Made by a program: the position numbers and the translations under genes. Below the pieces are notes generated by a model that worked only from the letters and a program-made list of their open reading frames with translations, did no database searches and was not told the DNA's origin. From the NCBI GenBank assembly GCA_030592465.1, contig JAUVJB010000097.1, forward strand, positions 1 through 10,528: DNA of 10,528 nucleotides, written 5' to 3'. Source of the stretch: Bacteroidota bacterium. Its GTDB lineage: Bacteria > Bacteroidota > Bacteroidia > Bacteroidales > B39-G9. Position 1 is the first letter of the stretch. Every line of letters begins with the position of its first letter. Positions 1-6,139 of this stretch are shown one piece after another.

Positions 1-5
1 CAACC

Positions 6-84
6 TGTCATTTCGAGCGATAGCGAGAAATCTATTTCACTCATAGCAAGGGAACGGGATTTCTCCCTAACGCTCGAAATGACA
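6..84. repeat. Palindromic intergenic repeat (REP/MITE-like)
   Basis: Two 27-base arms (6-32 and 58-84) are inverted complements at 25 of 27 positions, including perfect outer 14-mers TGTCATTTCGAGCG and CGCTCGAAATGACA, around a 25-base centre. The element would fold into a long hairpin on either strand and is more GC-rich than its surroundings. From memory, elements of this form recur between genes in many Bacteroidota genomes. It contains no reading frame. It lies about 280 bases beyond the end of the glycoside hydrolase gene and has no T-tract, so a terminator role is not supported. Confidence 0.8.
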
Positions 85-117
85 AATAGGGGACTTTAAA
101 GACAAAATTTAATTTGT

Positions 118-133
118 ATTAATCGAACTCAGG
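118..133 (+). repeat. Copy 1 of 16-bp motif ATTAATCGAACTCAGG
   Basis: The 16-mer recurs exactly, in inverted orientation, at 5816-5831, and its 13-base part from an A/T followed by AATCGAACTCAG recurs in direct orientation near 6118-6130. Copies 1 and 2 bracket the block of five minus-strand exported-protein genes. The rest of 85-276 holds no gene or other structure I can support. Confidence 0.6.
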
Positions 134-276
134 TTAATAAGACATTTTTTATTTTTATTAAACCGTGATTCATGTCATTTTAAGTGATCTTAGGATTATT
201 CACATTTTTTTTCAAATTTAACCTAGTAAATTAACTTGGTTTAGGGTATTGTTGTTCATGAATTTTCCATATTAAT

Positions 277-311
277 AAAAAAAAATTTCCCAAATTCGAA
301 ATTTGGGAAAT
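277..311 (-). terminator. Intrinsic terminator of the GH114-like gene
   Basis: Perfect 12-base inverted arms, ATTTCCCAAATT (285-296) and AATTTGGGAAAT (300-311), enclose the three-base loop CGA. On the minus strand the stem is followed at once by nine T residues (nine A at 277-285 on the plus strand). It lies 54 bases past the stop codon at 366-368 and is the clearest rho-independent terminator in the window. It acts on leftward transcription only, because the plus strand has no T-tract after the stem. Confidence 0.9.
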
Positions 312-365
312 CAGTATGCCAATTGTTGTCAATTTATTATATAAGGTATATTTAGCTTATTTTAA

Positions 366-1340
366 TTATTCATAATACTCAAAAGCTTCAATAATATCTA
401 AATAAACGCCATCAAAATTAGCATCAAGAATTTTTTTCAAATATGACTCATTGTTTCCAAAAATAACATCTTGCCACTCTTGTTTCCAATATTTGACTTT
501 ATAATTACCTGGCCACTCGGGATTTTCTGCATCCATCCAAGAAGGTTTATTTGCTTCCCAGCTGTCTTGCCAATAATATCTATAATCTTCTGCTTCACCT
601 ATCGACATATATGAAACAACTAATCGTTTACCACCATTAGCTTTGTTTTTTAACTGGTCAATTTCAGCAGCAGTAAATTCTGTGTCATCGTGAAAAAACA
701 AATCCATTATTAGTAAATCGTAATTTGTTGCTGTTATGGCATTTATAAAATCTGACTTTGTTGTAAAATTCTCAGGATTAATTAAATAGAGAAAATTTTT
801 AGCCTCTGACAATAAATCTATAACATCTTCGTTTTCCAAATGTATTGGATTAGGATAATTTGGGATATTATTTAGTTCACGCTCGTCTGCAGCAAATGAC
901 ACATATTGTGCTGCAACATTTTTACTGTAAGAGTCATCCATTTTACTCAATGTAGAGCAATAGTCAGTTACCAAAATTGTATTACCTGCATTTTTCGATA
1001 TATCTAAATATTCTCTCAGATAAGTATTCGCTTCAGACGGTGTAAGTTGATCATCATCATCATATCCATAAAACAAATCTTCTTGTCCGTGTCCGTCAAT
1101 GGCATTTAGATAAGCACTATTAGGAGTTCCGTTTTGTTCTCCGTCATTTGTTACTATCTCAATTCCATTTTGAGGAATGATGACAAAAGCAGAATTAGTA
1201 TTTTTGGCATATTCACTAATTCCAATTATAAAATCTCGCATTTCTTGTTTGTAATCCATTCCTGATGATGAATCATCTTCATCATCTTTATTACAAGAAA
1301 ATAAGGAGATTACTAGCAAAATTAACAATATTTTTTTCAT
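366..1340 (-). CDS. GH114/TM1410-family putative glycoside hydrolase lipoprotein, circularly permuted
   Basis: The 324-residue protein begins with a lipoprotein signal, MKKILLILLVISLFSC, with Cys16 as the likely lipidated residue. The following NKDDEDD resembles the acidic surface-export signal of Bacteroidota lipoproteins. The mature part carries the hallmarks of the MJ1477/TM1410 family (GH114-like TIM barrel, once misnamed cysteinyl-tRNA synthetase): IIPQNG (54-59), AIDGHGQEDLFYG (80-92), VTDY (124-127), FLYLINPENF (183-192), SYMSIGEAEDYRYYW (243-257), ENPEWPGNYKVKYW (272-285) and FDGVYLDIIEAFEYYE (309-324). Known relatives are putative alpha-1,4-polygalactosaminidases; the substrate here is unknown. 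In TM1410, as I recall it, the FLYL-like and SIGEAE blocks come first and IIPQNG last. Here IIPQNG comes first and the protein stops right after the YLDIIEAFEYY block, so this appears to be a circular permutation rather than a truncation. It is followed by its own terminator. Confidence 0.85.
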   Translation of the reverse strand: MKKILLILLVISLFSCNKDDEDDSSSGMDYKQEMRDFIIGISEYAKNTNSAFVIIPQNGIEIVTNDGEQNGTPNSAYLNAIDGHGQEDLFYGYDDDDQLTPSEANTYLREYLDISKNAGNTILVTDYCSTLSKMDDSYSKNVAAQYVSFAADERELNNIPNYPNPIHLENEDVIDLLSEAKNFLYLINPENFTTKSDFINAITATNYDLLIMDLFFHDDTEFTAAEIDQLKNKANGGKRLVVSYMSIGEAEDYRYYWQDSWEANKPSWMDAENPEWPGNYKVKYWKQEWQDVIFGNNESYLKKILDANFDGVYLDIIEAFEYYE

Positions 1341-1415
1341 AATCGCTTGGTTTTTAATGATTTATAATGAATGCTTTTTGTTAATAATATTAATTTCATA
1401 AATATTATTGTAAAT

Positions 1416-1449
1416 CAAATCTACTATTGTTAAATATAGATTTTACAAA
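1416..1449 (-). promoter_or_regulatory. Candidate Bacteroidota-type promoter for the GH114-like gene
   Basis: On the minus strand TAGATTTG (1416-1423) fits the TAnnTTTG -7 consensus, and TTTG (1446-1449) lies 22 bases upstream as a possible -33 box, slightly wider than usual. It would give a leader of about 70 bases before the ATG at 1340. Such motifs arise by chance in AT-rich DNA. No Shine-Dalgarno sequence is visible, which is normal in this phylum. Confidence 0.35.
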
Positions 1450-1612
1450 TCGAAAAAATTTTAAAAATGAGTATTACAAAATCTGTAATCTTACACTGTA
1501 TAAAAAACTAAATAAATTTACCCCAATTTCAAATACTTGAAGCTCATTAATCCTGATTTATATTTATGTGTCTTATCCGAAAACAAGTAGAATGTAATTA
1601 CGAATCCTAATG

Positions 1613-1676
1613 CTTTTGAAAGCAATCTTGTATAACTTTTGTCATATGATTGAGATTGCTTCAAAGCGTTCGCAAT
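1613..1676. repeat. Degenerate palindromic repeat remnant
   Basis: AAGCAATCT (1620-1628) pairs with AGATTGCTT (1653-1661), and the match extends imperfectly outward through CTTTTGAA and CAAAG with a one-base slip. The right arm continues as GCGTTCGCAATAACA, resembling decayed versions of a GAGATTGCTTC...CGCAATGACA interspersed repeat that I recall from Bacteroidota. It is the only structure seen in the 409-base gap 1341-1749 apart from the candidate promoter. Confidence 0.45.
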
Positions 1677-1749
1677 AACAGTTTGCATGAAATTTCGATG
1701 ACTTTATAGACAGACACTAATTAGTTTTCATTCAGACACTTTTTATAAT

Positions 1750-2253
1750 TTATTTAAACTTAAAATATTCCTTCACTTGATTATAATTATTTAAATTAAC
1801 TCCATCTTTTTTAGCTTTAGTAATTAAATTTCCTCCAATAGCAGCTACCTTATAAGTATAATCATATGACGGAACGTAATAAGAATATTCAGAATATATT
1901 TCAATATTAAGATAATTGAAACCATACCAGTATCTTGTAATTTTTTCATAAGTACCGGGCCATGTGTATGGCAAAGCTTGCCAATGGTCAGAATTTGTTG
2001 ATTTTACAAAAACTAACACAATACCATTGTTTGCAATTTCTGAAGTAATAATGCTTAGGGTTGTAGCATATTCCCAACGAGAACCAATTTTATCCCAGGA
2101 ACTTGCATAAACTGTAAAAATTGATACTGATACATTAGCATTACCTTCAGTCCCTTGAGGGCCTTCAACTCCTTGTATGCCTTGAGTACCTTGTGGTCCT
2201 TCAGGCCCTTCAGGTCCTTCACATGCAAAAAAAGTAAAGCAAATAATTAGCAA
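1750..2253 (-). CDS. Collagen-like (Gly-X-Y) lipoprotein, start region frameshifted
   Basis: Read from the TTG at 2253, the protein is 167 residues: a hydrophobic stretch ending FFAC (Cys11, probable lipidation site), then eight Gly-X-Y triplets (GPE GPE GPQ GTQ GIQ GVE GPQ GTE, residues 13-36), then a domain of about 130 residues rich in Tyr and aromatic beta-strand-like segments, with no motif I recognise. Collagen-like lipoproteins of this layout are common in Bacteroidota; the triplet stalk probably holds the C-terminal domain away from the outer membrane. The TTG start leaves a signal peptide with no positive charge and only ten residues before Cys. The frame is closed by TAA at 2263-2265 just upstream. 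A proper MKNFKR start sits at 2284 one frame over, so the gene looks frameshifted at its 5' end: a pseudogene, a phase-variable gene or a sequence error. Confidence 0.7.
   Translation of the reverse strand: MLIICFTFFACEGPEGPEGPQGTQGIQGVEGPQGTEGNANVSVSIFTVYASSWDKIGSRWEYATTLSIITSEIANNGIVLVFVKSTNSDHWQALPYTWPGTYEKITRYWYGFNYLNIEIYSEYSYYVPSYDYTYKVAAIGGNLITKAKKDGVNLNNYNQVKEYFKFK
2143..2217 (-). repeat. Collagen-triplet coding repeat
   Basis: This 75-base stretch encodes eight Gly-X-Y triplets plus a final Gly, with X often Pro and Y always Glu or Gln. The 9-base units are similar at DNA level (GGNCCTTCA or GGNCCTTGA type on the plus strand), so unit number could change by slippage without breaking the frame. 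Confidence 0.7.
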
Positions 2254-2284
2254 ATAAAAATGTTATTCTTTTAAAGTTTTTCAT
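2219..2284 (-). other. Out-of-frame signal-peptide start of the collagen-like gene
   Basis: ATG at 2282-2284 opens M-K-N-F-K-R-I-T-F-L-F and stops at TGA (2219-2221) after 21 codons. Removing one T from the T5 run (2256-2260) joins it in frame to the collagen-like reading frame, giving MKNFKRITFYLLIICF followed by TFFAC. That has the n-region, hydrophobic core and lipobox of a normal lipoprotein signal. This strongly suggests that the ATG at 2284 is the ancestral start. Confidence 0.7.
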
Positions 2285-2571
2285 AATATGTTTTTTTTAG
2301 TCACCACAGTTCCAATGGTGAGTTTTACAATAATATAAAGTATGAAACTTTAGCTTAATTAGATAAAAATATTTTTCTCATTTAAGTTAATACTCTATTA
2401 TTTCTTTTGATAGTAAGATTAAATTGGTTTAATTATTATTCTTTTCTCCCTTTAAAAAAATGAGATTAAGAATATTAGACATTTTTAACTTGATATAAGA
2501 CTTATTATGATTCAAGCTACAGAGTAAAAAATTAGTTATTTAGACAAGTGTTTATCAAATTTTAAACAAAG
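2285..2571. other. Noncoding gap upstream of the collagen-like gene
   Basis: These AT-rich 287 bases hold no gene. The only structure seen is a small leader hairpin, TCACCA (2301-2306) with TGGTGA (2316-2321), 17 bases upstream of the ATG at 2284 on the minus strand. On that strand it is followed by an A-run rather than T, so it is not a terminator. No convincing terminator for the caspase gene and no clear promoter for the collagen-like gene were found here. Confidence 0.4.
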
Positions 2572-4092
2572 CTACTTTTCTTGCTTTATAAAAATGAAAT
2601 CACCACCTTCATCTCCCACATTTTGTATTGTTCCATATTGTGGAATATTAGGACTATTGTTTATTACAGCTATTCTCAGACTTGAGTATAGCTGCTCAGC
2701 AGATAAATACTTTTTAGTATTCTCTTTTAGACGTTTAATAAAATATTGCAAAAAAACACTTCTATCAGGAACCTCTTTTAAAGTTCCACTTGTTATAGCT
2801 TTTCTACTGGGCAACTTATTAAGTTTTTCCATAGCATAGTTATTGTTAAATGCTTTTCTTGTTTTAAAAATTCCACCACTAAAACATGCATCGGCAATTA
2901 ACAAAGTGTGTTTTGACTTTATTACGCTTAGATAATTTGTTAAATCAGTATTTGGCAACCAGTTTACAGGATTATCCTGAGCAGCATCTTTTGGCAGCCA
3001 ATATCCATTATTCATGGCTTCATCCCAATATCCGTGACCTGCGTAAAAAATAAGAAGATTATCTTGCTGAGTAATAGTACTTCTCATTTTGTGCAAGCTT
3101 GCAAAAATTTCGGCTTTAGTTGGATTTTTTAAAAAGGTAACATTTTTAGGTTTAAATGTATATTCTGTAGTTAAGACATCATACAAGCGCTGTGCATCTT
3201 TTACCGGTTGTGATAAATCGTTTATTGCAGGGTCGTCATAATCTTGAACTCCTATTATAAGTGCATGATAATTAGCCTTTATCATACTGCATTTAATATT
3301 TATCTCGCTTATAAAAACATTTTTTTCTGTAACAACTTCTATATTTATTTTATTTAATCCAAAAATAAGAGAAATAGGTTCGTTAACATTAAAATGACAT
3401 GCTTCATTATATTTAACTGCACCTAAGGTTTTACTGGTAATTTTCCAATTATTGTGTAAAATTTTTACTTCTTTTATCTTTGATTCTGAATTAACACGGG
3501 CTTTAATATTGAATTTTTCTTGGGATGTTGAAAAATTATCTTTTGAAGGTGATTCCCAAATAATTTCATTGGAAACATTACCCAAACCGGCAATAGTTAA
3601 TATTTTTGAAGTTTGTCTTTCAATTACAAACTCCTTTTGTCCGGTATTCTGCTTAATATCAACAGCTTTCACAATAATTGTATTATTACCGTATGCTAAA
3701 GGAATAGAAACCTGAAACAAGCCATCAGCAGAAACATTTGCTTCTTTATTATTTACTAATACTTCAAATATTCCGCTTTCATCTTCAACTTTTCCTGTTA
3801 TGGTAACAAATTTATTTTCTTCAATTATTTTAAAACCTCTTTTGGCTGCGGGAGAAATAATTGAGATTAATGGTGGTGTTTCATCCTTACCTTTTATACT
3901 AAAAGTTCCCTTTGCCGATTGTTCAGATACTTTTACTTTAGTAATACTAAAATGTAAATTTCCGCTACTATTCTCGGTTTTTTTCGTTTTTTTAATAGAA
4001 AAAGTTTTAGTTCCCGAACTATCCTCTTTAACTTGTGGAAATAACAAGAATGGGGCAATAATAAATAAAACAAAAATTAAAAGAGTTTTCAT
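2572..4092 (-). CDS. Secreted caspase-family (peptidase C14) protein with Ig-like domains
   Basis: The 506-residue protein starts with a Sec signal peptide (about 1-20, hydrophobic 4-18, no lipobox). Three short repeats with the core (S)xxxFSIxK centred on Phe31, Phe48 and Phe64 follow. Residues about 71-159 look like a bacterial Ig-like domain (TPPLISIISP, then VTITGKVEDESGI and YGNNTIIVKAVD), and a second, more divergent beta-sandwich may span 177-268. The C-terminal domain (about 274-503) is a caspase-like peptidase: YHALIIGVQDY opening strand, His353 in FYAGHGYW and Cys403 in IADACFSGG as the catalytic dyad, and SRKAITSGT (429-437) as the usual later conserved strand. Both catalytic residues are present, so activity is plausible. 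It would act in the periplasm, at the surface or outside the cell. It starts 26 bases after the stop of the OMP-like gene, so the two are probably cotranscribed. The target is unknown. Confidence 0.88.
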   Translation of the reverse strand: MKTLLIFVLFIIAPFLLFPQVKEDSSGTKTFSIKKTKKTENSSGNLHFSITKVKVSEQSAKGTFSIKGKDETPPLISIISPAAKRGFKIIEENKFVTITGKVEDESGIFEVLVNNKEANVSADGLFQVSIPLAYGNNTIIVKAVDIKQNTGQKEFVIERQTSKILTIAGLGNVSNEIIWESPSKDNFSTSQEKFNIKARVNSESKIKEVKILHNNWKITSKTLGAVKYNEACHFNVNEPISLIFGLNKINIEVVTEKNVFISEINIKCSMIKANYHALIIGVQDYDDPAINDLSQPVKDAQRLYDVLTTEYTFKPKNVTFLKNPTKAEIFASLHKMRSTITQQDNLLIFYAGHGYWDEAMNNGYWLPKDAAQDNPVNWLPNTDLTNYLSVIKSKHTLLIADACFSGGIFKTRKAFNNNYAMEKLNKLPSRKAITSGTLKEVPDRSVFLQYFIKRLKENTKKYLSAEQLYSSLRIAVINNSPNIPQYGTIQNVGDEGGDFIFIKQEK

Positions 4093-4118
4093 GATAAAAA
4101 ATTTAAAGTTTTTTTATT

Positions 4119-4886
4119 TTAAAAACGCCAACCAAATCCTGTCATTATATGAGGCCATGCTTCTTCATCAATAAAAAAATCAAAATTAAGATATAAGTGT
4201 CCAATTGCTATATCTGTTCCACAGCCATAGGCTATACCGATATAATATTCATCATAATATTCATCATAATAATCATCATAATAATCATAATAAAAAGTCT
4301 CATGTATTCCAACTATAGGATAAATATTCCATTGAAAATGTTGTTTTCTTATAATACTTTTTGAAATAGAAGCGAGCAAAGAAAATTCATAATCAATCAA
4401 ATCAGGACCTGCCGAAACAGCAAATCCCCATTTACCCATATAACCTACTTTACCACCAATTGTCTGTACAGCAATAAAAAATTGTCCTTTTCTTTCTTTA
4501 TCGTATTTGAATGGATTAAAACCTTCTATTGTTTTTACAGCTTGTAAAGTTGAACCATCTTCTTTTAGTTCAATTCTTACAAAAAATTCTGCATTTGTTA
4601 ACTCATCAACATCTTTCAAGACATCCCATACAGCTTTATACTCTTCTTCACCTCCTTTTACGTTATCGCCAACTTCTCCTGTAACAGTTTTTAGTATAAT
4701 TTTATTTTCGTTATTAATACGGCAAGAGATAGTAACTCTAAAAAGTTGTTCTTTATTAGAATTTACAATTTGATAATAGATATTTATTTTTTCTCCGTCT
4801 TGTTGAGTTCTGATATTTTCAACTGTTTGCGATTTTACAAACATACTCATGATGAGTATTCCAAAAAATAATGTTATTTTTTTCAT
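4119..4886 (-). CDS. Exported protein, beta-sandwich-like N-terminus and OMP-like C-terminus
   Basis: The 255-residue protein has a signal peptide (MKKITLFFGILIMSMFVKSQ). Residues about 21-108 look like a small beta-sandwich: alternating strands, GEKINIYYQI, the VTGEVGDNVKGG turn, then YKAVWDVLKDVDEL and AEFFVRIEL. I recall this N-terminal pattern in other Bacteroidota exported proteins but cannot name a function. From about 134 the chain shows alternating aromatic and glycine-rich strands and ends GFGWRF, with the C-terminal Phe typical of BAM-assembled outer-membrane beta-barrels. At about 100 residues the barrel would be small, so lipid insertion is uncertain. An acidic Tyr-rich repeat (YDYYDDYYDEYYDEYY, 200-215) lies in a likely loop. 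Its position just upstream of the caspase gene suggests a functional pair. ATG at 4886 was chosen because the signal peptide begins there. Confidence 0.75.
   Translation of the reverse strand: MKKITLFFGILIMSMFVKSQTVENIRTQQDGEKINIYYQIVNSNKEQLFRVTISCRINNENKIILKTVTGEVGDNVKGGEEEYKAVWDVLKDVDELTNAEFFVRIELKEDGSTLQAVKTIEGFNPFKYDKERKGQFFIAVQTIGGKVGYMGKWGFAVSAGPDLIDYEFSLLASISKSIIRKQHFQWNIYPIVGIHETFYYDYYDDYYDEYYDEYYIGIAYGCGTDIAIGHLYLNFDFFIDEEAWPHIMTGFGWRF
4242..4286 (-). repeat. 12-bp in-frame tandem repeat coding D-(D/E)-Y-Y
   Basis: Three 12-base units (4242-4253 and 4254-4265 as ATAATATTCATC, 4266-4277 as ATAATAATCATC) plus a 9-base partial unit form a short tandem array in the OMP-like gene. Each unit adds one Asp-(Asp/Glu)-Tyr-Tyr block, so changes in copy number keep the frame. 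Confidence 0.75.
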
Positions 4887-5008
4887 TTTTTTTACATTAG
4901 AAGTTAATATTGACTTTTTGTTTTTTGTATTTGCGTAAACTTGCTCATACAGGTATTAATAATTACTGCAATTTTATATTATTCCAAAGATTCATGAATA
5001 GATCCTGC

Positions 5009-5038
5009 AAAAAAATTAAGCAATAATCACTTTTATTG
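5009..5038 (-). terminator. Weak candidate terminator after the small lipoprotein gene
   Basis: On the minus strand CAATAA and TTATTG (5033-5038 and 5021-5026) form a 6-bp AT-rich stem with a six-base loop, followed after five bases by seven T residues (A-run 5009-5015). It lies 50 bases past the stop of the lipoprotein gene. The stem is weak and the T-tract is offset, so this is tentative. If real, it separates that gene from the OMP-like/caspase pair. Confidence 0.25.
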
Positions 5039-5087
5039 AAATAAGTACAAAAATATTTTAACTCAATAAAATAAAGCACCTTACATT

Positions 5088-5501
5088 CTAACTTGTACAA
5101 TATGCTTTACTACTTTCTATAAAATGTTGTCCATCATCGTCTGTCCATGTTATTTTAACCCAGTAGTAGTTAAGCAAAATATAACCTGTAGCAGCAGACC
5201 AAACTGTAGATTTTGTAGTAGTACTAGCAGAATCAAATGTGTATTCTGTAGAACTCTTAATCTTTGACTTTGAGTGGTAACCATCTTCCCACCACGATTC
5301 AACTATAACCGGTACAGATTTTACAGTACCTGTTATTTTGCCTGAAAATTGTACTGACACAGAATTAACCTGAGAACCTCCCGAAGGATTTTGTGTTATT
5401 AAAACATTTAGATTTGTTTCGGCTGGTGTCTTGTCTTTTTGGCATGTAGAGAATAATGAAACAGTAATTATTGCCAAAATTAATAATGTAATTTTTTTCA
5501 T
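5088..5501 (-). CDS. Small putative lipoprotein of unknown function
   Basis: From the ATG at 5501 the protein has 137 residues and begins MKKITLLILAIITVSLFSTC, a typical short signal with Cys20 as the likely lipidation site. Thr at -1 is not the classic lipobox residue, but Bacteroidota tolerate variation, and the following QKDK fits. An upstream in-frame ATG at 5528 would add nine residues ahead of this signal and is less likely. The mature part (about 21-137) is predicted by eye to be all-beta: strand-like LNVLITQNPSGGSQVNSVSV, a segment with WW (ESWWEDG), Ser/Thr-rich turns, then YYWVKITWTDDDGQHFIE. It could be one Ig/FN3-like sandwich. I do not recognise the family. The next gene starts 201 bases downstream. 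Confidence 0.65.
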   Translation of the reverse strand: MKKITLLILAIITVSLFSTCQKDKTPAETNLNVLITQNPSGGSQVNSVSVQFSGKITGTVKSVPVIVESWWEDGYHSKSKIKSSTEYTFDSASTTTKSTVWSAATGYILLNYYWVKITWTDDDGQHFIESSKAYCTS

Positions 5502-5528
5502 ATTATTGAAATTAATTTTTGTTAACAA

Positions 5529-5815
5529 TTATCTAAAATTTGAATAAATAAAACTTATTAATAAATTGCTTTCCAAACAATTTAATACTAAAATTTAACT
5601 CAATTAAGGTGGTCTATAACTTTGTGATATTTTTTTTTTATTATCTTTTGCATAAAAATAGAAGCTAATAAAACTTAATTTACTTTATTAATTTTTCTTC
5701 TATTTATTCATCAATATTCTTACATTTCTGAAAATCAATTGAATAAACTAATCTCTAATTTATATTTTACAATTTATAACTTTTTTTTATAATTATCAAA
5801 AAAAAATAGTAATTA
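5529..5815. other. AT-rich noncoding stretch
   Basis: This stretch has long T and A runs and no gene, promoter or stable hairpin that I can support. It probably contains the promoter of the small lipoprotein gene, but no TAnnTTTG box is visible on the minus strand. Confidence 0.4.
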
Positions 5816-5831
5816 CCTGAGTTCGATTAAT
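5816..5831 (-). repeat. Copy 2 of the 16-bp motif, inverted
   Basis: CCTGAGTTCGATTAAT is the exact reverse complement of copy 1 at 118-133. Its inner 13 bases (5817-5829) are also the exact reverse complement of 6118-6130. Confidence 0.6.
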
Positions 5832-5955
5832 GCCAATTGTTATTCCTCAAAGTAGAGTTACATAAAAATCAAATTATTATAAATATATTTTATTCTCAAA
5901 ATTAATAAGAAACATTAATTTAAGAACCTATACTTTTCGAAAACTTCTCTTAATT

Positions 5956-6004
5956 CCGCAGGGGGATAAAATTTATGTTCTAATTAACAGACTGCTCCCT
6001 GCGG
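5956..6004. repeat. Inverted repeat CCGCAGGG / CCCTGCGG
   Basis: Perfect 8-base GC-rich arms (5956-5963 and 5997-6004), with the next positions partly matching, enclose 33 AT-rich bases. They stand out from the AT-rich surroundings, like the remains of another palindromic intergenic repeat. No T-tract follows on either strand. Confidence 0.5.
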
Positions 6005-6109
6005 TTATCTTGTTTGTTATTATTACCCACGATTAAAATCAAGGGCTAATCATATTTTTTCCTTTCCGGAAATTGTTAATTTAAAAATACATAATTAACT
6101 TATTTTTAG

Positions 6110-6130
6110 TCGATTAATAATCGAACTCAG
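6110..6130 (+). repeat. Copy 3 of the motif with an overlapping palindrome
   Basis: TAATCGAACTCAG (6118-6130) repeats the core of copy 1 in direct orientation. TCGATTA (6110-6116) and TAATCGA (6118-6124) form a 15-base palindrome around A6117. It sits nine bases beyond the stop codon of the MocA-like gene on the minus strand, with no T-tract to make it a terminator. Confidence 0.5.
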
Positions 6131-6139
6131 CTTATTAAA

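Larger units (their letters stand above)
5817..6130. mobile_element. Possible 314-bp MITE-like segment with 13-bp inverted ends
   Basis: Perfect 13-base inverted ends CTGAGTTCGATTA (5817-5829) and TAATCGAACTCAG (6118-6130) enclose noncoding DNA with no reading frame. No target-site duplication is evident in the flanks (TAATTAC on the left, CTTATTA on the right), so mobility is unproven. The stretch also includes the inverted repeat at 5956-6004. Confidence 0.3.

Noticed and set aside
318..327. GCCAATTGTT shared with 5832-5841, next to the second 16-bp motif, as part of a larger composite repeat.
   Set aside because: A 10-12 base match is expected by chance in AT-rich DNA of this length, and at 318 it is 185 bases from copy 1 rather than adjacent.
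366..1340. C-terminal truncation of the glycoside hydrolase, because it stops right after DGVYLDIIEAFEYY.
   Set aside because: The segment that usually follows this block is present at the N-terminus, and a strong terminator follows the stop codon, so permutation explains it better.
1711..1740. Direct repeat CAGACACT (1711-1718 and 1733-1740) as a possible operator or attachment site.
   Set aside because: Only two 8-base copies, downstream of a gene end, with no symmetry or partner site. Chance is likely.
2594..4174. Plus-strand reading frames within the caspase and OMP-like genes.
   Set aside because: They lie opposite well-supported genes, have no recognisable domains and look like antisense shadows.
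4119..4886. The gene upstream of the caspase might be a bacterial gasdermin, since gasdermins often sit next to caspase-like proteases.
   Set aside because: It has a Sec signal peptide, a beta-sandwich-like N-terminus and an OMP-like C-terminal Phe. Gasdermins are cytoplasmic and lack these, and the caspase is itself secreted.
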